A stretch of DNA of 64,000 nucleotides from Fulvimarina pelagi HTCC2506 (GCF_000153705.1 NZ_DS022272.1:2053839-2117838); one strand, 5' to 3'; shown: positions 16,476 through 25,764, numbered from the stretch's first letter. Notes: a model not told the origin generated them from the letters alone. A program made the numbers and translations.

Positions 16476-18212
16476 TCAGCCCGTCGAGGCTACCTTTCCA
16501 CTGTCGATCTGCTTGATCGCGCCAGCATTGACACCCCGCAGCGTCTCGACGGCGATGCGCGTCGAGCAGTCGATCGCCGGTTCCGGGCGGCCGAAAAGAT
16601 AGCCCTGACCGCGATTACAGCCGGCCTTGCGCACGAGTTCCAGGTGATCGAGGCTCTCGATGCCCTCGGCCACCGTGTCGAGGCCGAGACGAGCCGCGAG
16701 ATCGCAGATCGAGGAGATGACCACGTCGGCGTTGTTGTTCCGGCTCGCCTCACGCACGAAACTCTGGTCGATCTTCACAACGTCGAAGGGAAACTTGGTC
16801 AGATAGCTCAGCGACGCGAAGCCCGTGCCGAAATCGTCGAGAGCAATCTTTACACCCTCCGATCGGAGCTTCCGCAACGCTGCAAGCGCCTTCCCGTCGT
16901 GCTCGATGATTGCGGTCTCCGTAAGCTCTACGGTCAGCCGTGCCGGGCCCACGCCATTCTTTTCGAGAGCACCGAGAACGGTCGGTATGAGCCGCTCGTC
17001 GCTGAACTGACGCGGCGACAGGTTGATCGCAAAGCGGATATGCTCGGGCCATGTCGCCGCAACCGAGCAGGCCTCCTCGATCACCCAGAGACCGATCGGC
17101 AGAATGAGCCCACTCTCCTCGGCGATCGGAATGAACTCGCCGGGCGACACGAAGCCACGGGAGGGATGGCGCCACCGCAGAAGAGCCTCGAAGGAGACGA
17201 GTTTCGAATCGGCGAGATCGACGATCGGCTGGAAGTGCAGCACCAGCTCGCCCTTCTCCACGGCGTGGCGCAGGTCACGCATCAGGGCAGCGCGCTTGGT
17301 GACGACGAGCTCCATGGATTCGTCGTAGAAGCAAGCGGCGCTGCGCTTGTTTTCCTTCGCATTGTAGAGCGCGATATCTGCGCGACGCATGATCGCTGGC
17401 ACATCGGCGAGATTGCCGCCGCAGGCAACGCCGCCAATGCTGCTTGTCGCAACGAGTGTGCGACCGGCGCATTCATAGGGCTTCTTGCTGAGTACTGAAA
17501 GGCGACTTGCCATCTCGCGCGACCGTTCTTCCGCCTCTTCGCCAAACATGGCGATGGCGAACTCGTCGCCCCCTAGGCGCGCGAACAGGCATTCGGGACC
17601 GACGGCCTCCAGAATTCGTTCGGAAAAGGCTCGGAGCAGCTGATCGCCGCCTTCGTGGCCATGTTCGTCATTCACGAGTTTGAAGTTGTCGATATCGAAC
17701 AGAAGCATTGCGACCTTAGTCTCCGCCTTACTTCCACTGTCACGAAAATACTGCTCGATATGGCCGCTGAAGGCCCGCCTGTTCGGGAGTCCCGTCAATT
17801 CGTCCGTCAGCGCGCTCTTACGCGCCTTTCGCCGGGTTTCGGCCAAGAGACCAAGCAATGCGAGACCGCAGGTCAAAAGCGCTGCGACAAGCCAGAACAG
17901 AATTTTCAGATTGGTATCGAGCCGCGAGGCCGTGATCGGCGGCAAAGCCGTCTCTCGATGCGCCACAGCTTTCTGAAGTGCAGGGCGATTCCCCTGCCCC
18001 GTTACGGTTGGCGGATGTTCTACCGTGGCTTCCGGTTGGCCGGCGGTGCGCTCTCCCGAAATAAGCCCATGTAACTGGCTTGGCGACGCCGGTTCGCTGG
18101 GCAGGAAGCGTCCGCTATCGAGCATGGCACAGAGGATTGCCATCGCTCCGAATGAAAGGCCGCCAGCGGCAGCGATCAGTGGCGTTTCACGCCTGTCCTC
18201 TGTTCTGAACAC
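16476..18212 (-). CDS. membrane GGDEF-EAL cyclic-di-GMP protein
   Basis: A 578-residue inner-membrane signalling protein. Two hydrophobic segments lie near residues 10-30 and 105-125, enclosing a short periplasmic part. A GGDEF domain (about 135-300) keeps the intact LGGDEFA signature. An EAL domain (about 310-560) has SFEALLRW, ALDDFGTGFASL and KIDQSFV. Both catalytic signatures look intact, so it may make or degrade c-di-GMP, or both. The frame begins at GTG 18212; a later ATG would cut into the first helix. It is likely monocistronic, with a 239-base upstream gap. The signal sensed is unknown. Confidence 0.92.
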   Translation of the reverse strand: MFRTEDRRETPLIAAAGGLSFGAMAILCAMLDSGRFLPSEPASPSQLHGLISGERTAGQPEATVEHPPTVTGQGNRPALQKAVAHRETALPPITASRLDTNLKILFWLVAALLTCGLALLGLLAETRRKARKSALTDELTGLPNRRAFSGHIEQYFRDSGSKAETKVAMLLFDIDNFKLVNDEHGHEGGDQLLRAFSERILEAVGPECLFARLGGDEFAIAMFGEEAEERSREMASRLSVLSKKPYECAGRTLVATSSIGGVACGGNLADVPAIMRRADIALYNAKENKRSAACFYDESMELVVTKRAALMRDLRHAVEKGELVLHFQPIVDLADSKLVSFEALLRWRHPSRGFVSPGEFIPIAEESGLILPIGLWVIEEACSVAATWPEHIRFAINLSPRQFSDERLIPTVLGALEKNGVGPARLTVELTETAIIEHDGKALAALRKLRSEGVKIALDDFGTGFASLSYLTKFPFDVVKIDQSFVREASRNNNADVVISSICDLAARLGLDTVAEGIESLDHLELVRKAGCNRGQGYLFGRPEPAIDCSTRIAVETLRGVNAGAIKQIDSGKVASTG

Positions 18213-18451
18213 GATGTTTCCATCTCACGCTGCCTCCCGCCAATCGCGGGCGAAATTCAGCGGAACGGTATCGGCAAGCCCTGTCTAAAGTTTTAAGATC
18301 ATTGCCTTCAACGCAACCGATCGCAAAGAATGCATTCGGGTAAGACAATGATTTTTTGACCGTCTTTGCTTGACGCATGGTAAGAAGATAAAGGCGAAAT
18401 CCTTACCGATCTCGATTGTTACGACCGATCAAACCAAGTCGCTGCGCAAGT

Positions 18452-19429
18452 TCAACCGGCGATGTCGACGACCCCGGCTTCCCCGTCTTCCGAGCCAAAC
18501 GCCAGGAGCCGGCCGCGCCGGTCCCAGGCCATGGTGCGTAGGGGCCCCTTGCCGCCCCGGCGCAGGAGCGCCTCCTTGGAATCCTGAAAGCGCACCGCCA
18601 GGATCATGCCGTCGGAATAGCCGATCGCCAACATGTCCTCGCTCGGGTGGCAGGCGACCGACGTCACCATCACGTTTCCGCGCGTACCGAGCTCGAGTGG
18701 CGCTTTGCCCATCGGCCCATCCTTGCCCGAGAACGGCCAGAGAATCGCGGCCGGCGCCCCCGTGGTCGCGAGGAACTTGCCCTTGGCCGACCACGACCAG
18801 TCCTTCACTTTCGACGGATAGCCGGTCATGCGCATGTGCTTGCCGTCGGCGATGCGCCAGCCGTGCAGCGCGTTCTCCTGCATGGTGGTGACGAGGAACT
18901 TGCCGTCCGGCGAGAAGGCGACGCCGAGATGCGCGCCCTTCCATTCCAGAAAGAGCGGTTCGGCATCGGTGGCGGGGAAGAAGAGCGAGGCGCCGTCATA
19001 ACGCGCGACGGCGCAGCGCAGCCCCTTCGGCGCGAAGGCGATGCCCTCGACAGTCCGCGAAAACTGCTTTTCCAGCACCTTTCCGTCATTGGTCCACGTG
19101 TAGGCTGTCCGTCCCGATGCGAAACCGACGGCGCCACTGGGTCCGCCGGCGACGACGGAAACCCACTTCTTGCCGATGGAGGCGACTTCGCCCATCGCAC
19201 CCTTCGCGTCCACGGCCACGACGCGCCCATCTTCGCCGCCTGTTAGAAGACGGTTCGAATATTCGTCCAAGCAGGCCGTCAGAAGCCCGCCGTCATGGGC
19301 CGTCAGCACCGAGCCTCCGCCGGCCGGCAGGTGGACGGTTCCGTCGGCGAGCGCGAAAGCAGGCGCATCGCCGAGAAAGACGGCGCGCTCGACGAACTCG
19401 CCGAGATCGTAAGGGGCGATGGACGGCAT
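18452..19429 (-). CDS. WD40-repeat protein
   Basis: A 325-residue beta-propeller protein. Repeated blade patterns can be seen (LTGGEDGRVVAVDAKG, LGVAFSPDGKFLVTTM, VTSVACHPSEDMLAIGYSD). It has no signal peptide and no catalytic motif, so a scaffold role is likely. It starts 8 bases after the stop of the CobW GTPase gene and is surely in its operon. I recall the CobW-WD40 pair as recurrent in Hyphomicrobiales, which suggests a shared metal-related task, but this is an inference from context. Confidence 0.85.
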   Translation of the reverse strand: MPSIAPYDLGEFVERAVFLGDAPAFALADGTVHLPAGGGSVLTAHDGGLLTACLDEYSNRLLTGGEDGRVVAVDAKGAMGEVASIGKKWVSVVAGGPSGAVGFASGRTAYTWTNDGKVLEKQFSRTVEGIAFAPKGLRCAVARYDGASLFFPATDAEPLFLEWKGAHLGVAFSPDGKFLVTTMQENALHGWRIADGKHMRMTGYPSKVKDWSWSAKGKFLATTGAPAAILWPFSGKDGPMGKAPLELGTRGNVMVTSVACHPSEDMLAIGYSDGMILAVRFQDSKEALLRRGGKGPLRTMAWDRRGRLLAFGSEDGEAGVVDIAG

Positions 19430-19437
19430 GAAGCGGG

Positions 19438-20562
19438 TCAGGCCTCGGCGTGAGCGCGCACGCGCGCCGCGCAGGCGGCAAAGCCCGCCTCCAGTTCTTC
19501 GCGGTCGAGATTGCGCCCGATAAAGACGAGACGGCTCTCGCGCTTCTCGTCGACCCGCCAGGCTCGCTGGTGGTCGCCTTCGATGATCATGTGGACGCCC
19601 TGGACGACGTACCGATCCGGGTCGCCGTCGAAGGCGATGATGCCCTTGAGACGCAGGATGTTCGGCCCCTCCTCCTGGGTCAGAGCCTGGATCCAGGGAA
19701 AGAACTTCTTGCTGTCGAGCTCGCCCGCCTTCAACGAGATCGAGGTCACCGTCACGTCGTGGATTGCGGACGCTTCGCCATGGGCATGGTGATGGTGATC
19801 GTGGTCATGATCATGGTGGTTATGTTGGTGATCGCAGTCCGGCCCGCAGACATGGTCGTCATGGGCATGGCTCGCTTCCTCGAGGAAGTCCGGATCGCTG
19901 TCGAGCACCTTCTTCAGGTCGAAGGCCTTCTGGCCGAGCACCTTGGCGAGATCGATTCCGGCCCGCTCGGTCCGGTGGATGACCGCATGGGGATTGATCG
20001 CCCGGATCGTCGCCTCGACCTTGGAGAGATCATCGGCTGATACGAGGTCGGTCTTGTTGAGAAGGACGACGTCCGCAAAGGCGATCTGGTCCTCGGCCTC
20101 GCGGGAATCTTTCAGGCGAAGCGGCAGATGCTTGGCGTCGACGAGGGCGACGACGGCGTCGAGTTCGGTCTTCGCCCGCACGTCCTCGTCCATGAAGAAG
20201 GTCTGGGCGACCGGCACCGGATCGGCAAGCCCCGTTGTCTCTACGAGGATCGCGTCGAAGCGGCCCTTGCGCCGGGTCAGGCCCTCGACGACGCGGACCA
20301 GATCGCCGCGCACGGTGCAGCAGACGCAGCCATTGTTCATCTCGTAGATCTCTTCATCGCTCTCGACGATGAGATCGTTGTCGATGCCGATCTCGCCGAA
20401 TTCGTTGACGATCACCGCATATTTGCGACCGTGATCCTCCGACAGAATGCGGTTGAGGAGCGTCGTCTTGCCAGAGCCGAGATAGCCGGTGAGGACCGTG
20501 ACGGGAATTGGGTTGTTTTCTGTGGCAGGCGTCGCGACGTTCTGGCTGACGGCATCGGACAT
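19438..20562 (-). CDS. CobW/COG0523 metallochaperone GTPase
   Basis: A 374-residue G3E GTPase thought to deliver metal ions, often zinc, to target proteins. It has the P-loop GYLGSGKTTLLN, EFGEIGID, the CxCC metal motif (GCVCCTVRGDL), ETTGLADP and LNKTDLV. A strongly histidine-rich segment (about residues 230-262, with HDHDHDHHHHAHGEA and CGPDC) follows. A CobW C-terminal domain closes it. A strong AAGGAG site lies 7 bases before the ATG at 20562. It is first in an operon with the WD40 gene. I looked for a Zur-like palindrome upstream and did not find a clear one. Despite the family name it need not act in cobalamin synthesis. Confidence 0.93.
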   Translation of the reverse strand: MSDAVSQNVATPATENNPIPVTVLTGYLGSGKTTLLNRILSEDHGRKYAVIVNEFGEIGIDNDLIVESDEEIYEMNNGCVCCTVRGDLVRVVEGLTRRKGRFDAILVETTGLADPVPVAQTFFMDEDVRAKTELDAVVALVDAKHLPLRLKDSREAEDQIAFADVVLLNKTDLVSADDLSKVEATIRAINPHAVIHRTERAGIDLAKVLGQKAFDLKKVLDSDPDFLEEASHAHDDHVCGPDCDHQHNHHDHDHDHHHHAHGEASAIHDVTVTSISLKAGELDSKKFFPWIQALTQEEGPNILRLKGIIAFDGDPDRYVVQGVHMIIEGDHQRAWRVDEKRESRLVFIGRNLDREELEAGFAACAARVRAHAEA

Positions 20563-20842
20563 GGACGGCTCCTTCTTCCAGCTTCCGCGCGCATATAGGC
20601 TTGTTCTATCCGGAATGCACGAACCGAGTGTCGATGGCTCGGTTCCGAACTTTTCCCAAGAATACTATGGTCTGTTGCCGTTATCGTCGTTGCCGGCTTT
20701 GTGTGCGAAGTTAGACGGAGGCTATCTAAAAGGCTCTATCTCAAGTTCTGAGAAGATTGGCATCGTCACTCTTCGGAGTAGTCCGTTGATCGTTTAACAG
20801 GTGCCCCATGCACCGGCGCCGGCCGAAAGCGTTCTCGGTATC

Positions 20843-21106
20843 TCAAGCCAGTTGGCGCGCGAGTTCAACGAGAGCCGCATCGTCGGAGGGTGCGAGTTGT
20901 GTCCCTCTGCGGGCGAGGCCGATATAAGCGTCGAGCAGTTCACTCTGAGCCTCGTCTAGTTCGGCGATTTGATCCGCGTGTGCGAGCCGATTACGGATCG
21001 CCATCAGATCGGAGCGAATCTGCGGATAGATGTTCGGCTGCGCCAATGCCGACGCGACCAGCGTGCGCGCGGCCTCCAGCGTCCTTTCACCAGCGATCCG
21101 TCTCAT
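20843..21106 (-). CDS. small helical protein coupled to the creatininase-family gene
   Basis: An 87-residue, almost wholly alpha-helical, acidic protein (RTLVASALAQPNIYPQIRSD and so on). No domain is recognised. It begins 4 bases inside the end of the creatininase-family gene, so it is probably translated by coupling. It is likely cytoplasmic. No clear terminator is seen after it. Confidence 0.6.
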   Translation of the reverse strand: MRRIAGERTLEAARTLVASALAQPNIYPQIRSDLMAIRNRLAHADQIAELDEAQSELLDAYIGLARRGTQLAPSDDAALVELARQLA

Positions 21107-21906
21107 GGCTGGTCCCCGATCCGCCGCGCGACGTCGAAGGCCGCGACCTCGTCGATGAAGGTTATAAAGGCGTCCGCTTGATGCTCGGCGATCGCCCGGC
21201 CGATCTCGGGCTCGGCAAGCGAACTATCGCCGACGACGCCGGCCGGGTTGAGGTCGTCGGACATCCAGCCGAAACCGAGGCGCCCATGCGCGGTGAGATA
21301 ACGGTTTTCCTCACGCATCTCGGCCTGCCGAGAATGGAAGACGCCCATTCTCTCAAAATGGACGAGATCCGGCCGGAAGTGCAGCATGAGACTGGTCTCG
21401 ACGGCACCACCGTGAATGCCGTCTGATATCTCGCCTGCTGGCAGAAGGCCGTCCGGAAAACCGAACCGCAGCCAAGAACAGGTGGCGGCGAGGAGGCCTG
21501 TCTTCGCTCGCAGATCGACGGAGATCTGCCCCATCATCGCGGCATTCCCGCCATGAGCGTTGACCAGTGCCATCTTCGTGAAGCCAGCGCGCTCGAGGCT
21601 CCGTCCGATCGCGAAGATCGTCTCACCCATTGTGCGCCAGCCAAGATCGATCGTCCCGGCGAAATGGGTGTGCTCGGTCGAGACGCCGAAGTTCTGGACC
21701 GGGAGAAACACGCCGGGCCAGTCATCGTCGGCACGCTCGTCTACAAGATAGACCATTTCGCGCGCCAGAATCGCATCAGTGCCAAGCGGAAGATGCGGGC
21801 CGTGACTCTCCATGGCCGCAAGAGGGAGGATCGGCACCACGCCGGGCAAGTCAGCCCTCGCCTCGGCCATTTTCTCCGTCGTCCAGTCTTCGAAAAAGCG
21901 CTGCAT
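21103..21906 (-). CDS. creatininase-family amidohydrolase
   Basis: A 267-residue metal-dependent amidohydrolase of the creatininase/MftE superfamily. Metal ligands are visible in LPLAAMESHGPHLPLGTDA (Glu, His, Asp) and in the NAHGGNAA motif. ATG 21906 is preferred over the longer frame start at 22020 because the family begins here and a GAGGACGAG stretch lies upstream. It is divergent from a MarR-family gene and coupled to the 87-residue protein downstream. Family members act on creatinine, formylated intermediates or mycofactocin; the substrate cannot be told here. Confidence 0.88.
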   Translation of the reverse strand: MQRFFEDWTTEKMAEARADLPGVVPILPLAAMESHGPHLPLGTDAILAREMVYLVDERADDDWPGVFLPVQNFGVSTEHTHFAGTIDLGWRTMGETIFAIGRSLERAGFTKMALVNAHGGNAAMMGQISVDLRAKTGLLAATCSWLRFGFPDGLLPAGEISDGIHGGAVETSLMLHFRPDLVHFERMGVFHSRQAEMREENRYLTAHGRLGFGWMSDDLNPAGVVGDSSLAEPEIGRAIAEHQADAFITFIDEVAAFDVARRIGDQP

Positions 21907-22006
21907 TGCGGCTCGTCCTCGCACCTTTTCCTTCGTGCACGGGCCCGGTGGACAAGAGGCGATCCTTTCCACATGGTCAAGAGACCAAGGGGCATGAGAG
22001 GGCAGC

Positions 22007-22459
22007 ATGGCGCAGGGCAAGAAGGACGTGATGGCCCAGCTGGCGCGGACATCGCGGGCGATGCGGGCTGCGAGCGGGCAGGAACTCGGAGCGCTCGGCC
22101 TTCACCCAGGCCAGGATACGGTCCTGACCGCGATCAGCGAGAACGAAGGCATCACGCTGAAGGATCTCGCGATCCTGCTCTCGGTTCGCCCGCCGACGGT
22201 GACGAAAACGATCGCCCGCCTTTCGGCGCAAGGCTTCGTCGAAAAGCGGCTCGCCTCGAGCGATACGCGTCAGAGCTGCGCATTTCTGACGGTTGAAGGG
22301 CGCATGGCGGCGAAGAAGCTGAAGTCGTTGAGGAAGCAGCTTCGCCGTACAGCTCTCCGAGGTCTCTCCGAGAAGCAACAGAAAACCTTCTTGAAACTGT
22401 TGAAACGGGTCGAAACCAATCTCGGCTTGATGCCCGAGAATACTTCTGAAGAGACCTGA
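22007..22459 (+). CDS. MarR-family transcriptional regulator
   Basis: A 150-residue winged-helix repressor. The recognition region reads ITLKDLAILLSVRPPTVTKT (about 50-69), followed by a wing with KRLASSDTRQ, as in MarR. A basic C-terminal helix supports dimerisation. It is divergent from the creatininase-family gene with a gap of 100 bases, so it may control that gene as well as itself. No inverted-repeat operator was clear. Confidence 0.9.
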   Translation: MAQGKKDVMAQLARTSRAMRAASGQELGALGLHPGQDTVLTAISENEGITLKDLAILLSVRPPTVTKTIARLSAQGFVEKRLASSDTRQSCAFLTVEGRMAAKKLKSLRKQLRRTALRGLSEKQQKTFLKLLKRVETNLGLMPENTSEET

Positions 22460-22559
22460 TCAGATCGCTCGAACACCAAAGATGGGCACCGCTTTGCGCT
22501 TTCTGCCGGCTTTTGCCATAGATTGATGAGGGAACACGACCGAAGCGTGACGAGGGCCG

Positions 22560-23597
22560 GTGGCGCAAAAAGTCAAATTATCGACAATCGCGGAGGAACT
22601 GGGTGTCTCGACCGCGACTGTATCGCTTGCCTTGCGGGACAGCCCTCTCGTCGCCGACATTACGCGCGACAGGATCAAAACGGCGGCGCGAGAACTCGGC
22701 TACATCTACAACCGGCGGGCTGCGTCCCTGCGCACTTCGCGTTCGGGGATCGTCGGCGTTTGCGTTCACGACGTGATGAACCCCTTCTTCGGGGAGATTC
22801 TGAAATATGTCGAACACGAGCTCGATCGGCGGCGCCAGACCTTCATTCTCTCGAACCACTACGACGATCTCTCTAAGCAAAGGGCCTTCGTCGACACGTT
22901 ACTTCAGCTCGGCGCCGACGGCCTGATCCTTTCACCGGCTATCGGCACGCCGGCCGAGGACATCAGGCTGGCCGAAGGCAACGACTTGCCCACCGTACTG
23001 ATAGCTCGGACAATCGAGGGATCCGGCGTTTGTGGCTTTCGCGGCGACGACGCCTTCGGCATGGCGCTCGCAGTCGACCACCTAATCGCCGAAGGACATC
23101 GGGAAATCGCGATGGTGGGGGGTACGCCGCTTACCTCGACCGGGAGAGATCGGGCTGCAGGTTGGCGTTCCGCGCTCCGAAAGGCCGGGATCGAGCCGAA
23201 GCCCGAATGGCGCATCGAAGGCCCTCGCAGCCGTGACACTGGCTTTGAGGCTGGCCAGAGCTTCGCTCAGATGAACAACCGTCCTTCTGCAGTCGTCTGT
23301 TTCTCCGATATGGTTGCACTCGGCTTCATGTACGGCCTTGCGCGCTCTGGCCTTACCCCCGGGGTCGACGTCGCCGTGGTCGGATATGACGACATCGCTG
23401 AGGCCAAGATCGCAATGCCTTCACTAACGACGGTTTCGAACGGACAGGCCGAGGTCGGCCACCGCGCGGCCGGCGCCCTGCTGGACCGCTTGGCGGGAAA
23501 TCCTGCGAGCGATGAAACGGTGCTGATCAAGCCGGTGCTCAAGGTCCGGGACTCAAGTCATTTCGCCGGAGAGTTGAGGAAGCGTATCGAGGCCTGA
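22560..23597 (+). CDS. LacI-family transcriptional regulator
   Basis: A 345-residue regulator. The N-terminal helix-turn-helix reads KLSTIAEELGVSTATVSLAL, followed by the hinge helix (YIYNRRAASLRTSRSGI). A periplasmic-binding-protein-like sugar domain fills the rest (VGVCVHDVMNPFFGEIL, VVCFSDMVALG, VAVVGYDDIAEA). It starts at GTG 22560 with a GAGGG site upstream. No sugar transport operon is adjacent, so its effector and targets are unknown. The neighbouring convergent gene is an FMN reductase. Confidence 0.93.
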   Translation: MAQKVKLSTIAEELGVSTATVSLALRDSPLVADITRDRIKTAARELGYIYNRRAASLRTSRSGIVGVCVHDVMNPFFGEILKYVEHELDRRRQTFILSNHYDDLSKQRAFVDTLLQLGADGLILSPAIGTPAEDIRLAEGNDLPTVLIARTIEGSGVCGFRGDDAFGMALAVDHLIAEGHREIAMVGGTPLTSTGRDRAAGWRSALRKAGIEPKPEWRIEGPRSRDTGFEAGQSFAQMNNRPSAVVCFSDMVALGFMYGLARSGLTPGVDVAVVGYDDIAEAKIAMPSLTTVSNGQAEVGHRAAGALLDRLAGNPASDETVLIKPVLKVRDSSHFAGELRKRIEA

Positions 23598-23612
23598 ACC
23601 GGTCCGATCCAC

Positions 23613-24206
23613 TCAATCCTGCGCCATCGTTCGCGCGAGACTGCGGCTGACGTCGACGAGCGACTCCAGAAGCGCGTCGAAACGCATCCTGATCCGGTCG
23701 TCCGCGAGCGCACCCTCTTCGTCGAAGGCCTCCCGGGCTCGCGGTACAGAGCATTGGGCCGTGATCACCTCGGCGCCGACCGAACGCAAAATAGGACGCC
23801 AAGCCTCCAGACCCTTCATGCCCCCGTTCTGACCGGTCGAGATGGAAGCGAGGCCGACGACGAGGCCCTTGAATGGCAAAACCGGCCTATCGTCGATGCG
23901 GCGGACACGACTAACCCAGTCCACCGCGTTCTTCAGAAGCGGTGGAACTGACGAATTGTACTCCGGCGAGACCAGGAGGAGGCCGTCCTGCCTTGCAATT
24001 TGTCGGGCGAGGTCGAGCGCATGATTTGGAACACCGTTCTCGTCTTCGGTATCAGCGTCGTAGATGGGCAGTGGATAATCGGCCAAGTCGAGGATCGTCA
24101 ATTTGACGTCAGTCTTTGCCAGATGTCTGGCCAATTCCATTGCGAGCCGGCGGTTGAAGGATCCGGTCCGGCTGGATCCTGCGACGATCGCGATCTTTGG
24201 ATTCAA
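23613..24206 (-). CDS. NADPH-dependent FMN reductase family protein
   Basis: A flavodoxin-like reductase of 197 residues. The FMN phosphate loop is GSSRTGSFNRR (about 10-20), and LLVSPEYNSSVPPLLKNAVD near 75-95 is the second family signature. Such enzymes reduce quinones, azo compounds, chromate or flavin in the cytoplasm. The ATG overlaps the stop of the upstream PmtA-like gene by 4 bases, so the genes are co-translated. The link between flavin reduction and phospholipid methylation is not obvious. Confidence 0.9.
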   Translation of the reverse strand: MNPKIAIVAGSSRTGSFNRRLAMELARHLAKTDVKLTILDLADYPLPIYDADTEDENGVPNHALDLARQIARQDGLLLVSPEYNSSVPPLLKNAVDWVSRVRRIDDRPVLPFKGLVVGLASISTGQNGGMKGLEAWRPILRSVGAEVITAQCSVPRAREAFDEEGALADDRIRMRFDALLESLVDVSRSLARTMAQD

Positions 24207-24835
24207 GCGTCGATCTCCGAAAAGGCTAGATCGGGCTCATATATCCAGACCCTCGCAGGCGGTATGTTGTTCCAGACGATATCGCTCGAGTGAACAGAGA
24301 AAATGCCCGGAACCGCCGGTACTGGGGGCTTCCACATATAGGAAAGCTGGGTGATGTTTCCGCCAGAGCGCAGGCGTCCAAAATAGTTGCGGAAAAGGTC
24401 CTGACGCCAACTCGCCTTCTGCGAGGTGATGGGAATGGCGAAAAGAATAGCCGCGAACTTCTCGTCCTTGCGCTCGCCCAGCGTCTCATCGAGATCGAAG
24501 GCATCGCCCTGGATAACATTGATCTCCGGAAACCGCTTCTTCAGCGCCGAAGCAAAATTCTGCTCGAATTCGATGGATGTGATTCGGCCAGGATCGATGC
24601 CCCGCTCGAGCATGGCGCGTGTGACGGCTCCAAGACCCGGACCGAGTTCGAGAATTGGACCATCGAGATCTACGCTGGAATGCTCGACCATCGTCCGGCA
24701 GTAGTCGCGGCTCGATGGGGCGACCGCGCCCATCGAGATCGGGTGGCGGACCCAGTTCGCCAGGAATGGTCCGAAATCGCCATGCTTGGCGTCCCGTTCC
24801 AGAATTTTCGAATTGTCTGCCATATCGACATCCAT
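24203..24835 (-). CDS. PmtA-like SAM-dependent methyltransferase, first copy
   Basis: A Rossmann-fold methyltransferase of about 210 residues. It resembles rhizobial phospholipid N-methyltransferases and the related KsgA-like fold. The family N-terminus is FLANWVRHPISMGAVAPSS, followed by the SAM loop LELGPGLGAVTRAML. It would methylate phosphatidylethanolamine towards phosphatidylcholine at the membrane face. Start choice is between ATG 24835 and ATG 24823; the latter has a better-spaced GGAT. It is a diverged paralogue of the gene upstream (24957-25607), so substrates may differ. The end overlaps the FMN reductase gene. Confidence 0.8.
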   Translation of the reverse strand: MDVDMADNSKILERDAKHGDFGPFLANWVRHPISMGAVAPSSRDYCRTMVEHSSVDLDGPILELGPGLGAVTRAMLERGIDPGRITSIEFEQNFASALKKRFPEINVIQGDAFDLDETLGERKDEKFAAILFAIPITSQKASWRQDLFRNYFGRLRSGGNITQLSYMWKPPVPAVPGIFSVHSSDIVWNNIPPARVWIYEPDLAFSEIDA

Positions 24836-24956
24836 TTCCGATTGACCGGACAAGTGCGGCACAATGCCAGCCGCTTTCCCCGTTCTAGCTGCGGCGCTGC
24901 ATGGGACAAGGGCCAACGCATAGGTCGGACGTACCGCGGCAGCGGTATGAGACCGC

Positions 24957-25607
24957 TCAGGCTGCCCGATAGACGATGACGCGGGCTGGCGGCAGATTTC
25001 GCTTGATCCACGGGCTTGTTTCGACCCGCGCTTCGACCGCGGCCGGCTTGACCGGTAGAGTGAGTGAATACGAAAACTGGATGAAAGGCGCGCCGTCAGC
25101 CATGATGCTGAGCGGATGGCGCACGACCTCCTCGCGCATCTGATCAGGCTTCGTCAGGAGCGGCAAACCCGAGACGACGGCCTCGAGGCGTCTTCCGACC
25201 AAAATCGACTTAAGATCGGCGGCAATCGCGTAAGCGTCGCCCTGAATGACCGTCGCTCGGGGAAAACGCCTTCTCAGGAGAGCGCAGAACTCAGCGGAAT
25301 ATTCAACGAGAATGAGCGAACTTTCCGGGACGCCACGTTCGATGAGGCATTCGGTGACGACGCCGGTCCCGGGACCGAGTTCGAGGACCGCTGAGCTCTC
25401 CTCGAAGTTCATGGGGTTTGGCACATAGGAGGCCATTGTCTCGCCCAGTTGGCGCGACGAGGGTGAGACGGCGCCCATCGTCAGGGGACGGCGGAGCCAA
25501 GTCGTAAAGAAGCGAGCTTCGTCGCCGATGTTCAACTGACGTCGCAGCAGCTTCGATCTCGGTAGCGGCTGCGCGACCGACGGTGACAGTGGCTCCAATA
25601 GCGACAT
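24957..25607 (-). CDS. PmtA-like phospholipid N-methyltransferase, second copy
   Basis: A 216-residue SAM-dependent methyltransferase with the same layout as its neighbour: FFTTWLRRPLTMGAVSPSS at about 33-51, LELGPGTGVVTECLI (SAM motif I), and GLPLLTKP in motif IV. The C-terminus ends in LPPARVIVYRAA. Length and motifs fit rhizobial PmtA, which converts phosphatidylethanolamine to phosphatidylcholine in three steps. It lies downstream of dnaJ; I recall a dnaJ-pmtA neighbourhood from other rhizobia. It is probably the true pmtA, with the next copy a paralogue, but this needs a tree. Confidence 0.84.
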   Translation of the reverse strand: MSLLEPLSPSVAQPLPRSKLLRRQLNIGDEARFFTTWLRRPLTMGAVSPSSRQLGETMASYVPNPMNFEESSAVLELGPGTGVVTECLIERGVPESSLILVEYSAEFCALLRRRFPRATVIQGDAYAIAADLKSILVGRRLEAVVSGLPLLTKPDQMREEVVRHPLSIMADGAPFIQFSYSLTLPVKPAAVEARVETSPWIKRNLPPARVIVYRAA

Positions 25608-25764
25608 GTACTCTCTATGTCCCTGCTCTTAGCAAGTTGAAGGCCGATGCCGGCGGTGACCGCCGTTCATATAGGGTATTGGCCGCGATTGTAGAAAAAT
25701 CGGCGTCGTCGCGGGCTCGCGTCCGCCCCTATTTCCCAGCGGTCGACTTTGAAACGATGCACAA

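Noticed and set aside
16368-17498. Long open frame opposite the GGDEF-EAL gene
   Set aside because: Antisense shadow of an intact GGDEF-EAL protein; no motifs.
20563-20842. Zur-type operator upstream of the first CobW gene
   Set aside because: I looked for an AT-rich palindrome of the Zur type and did not find one that I could defend.
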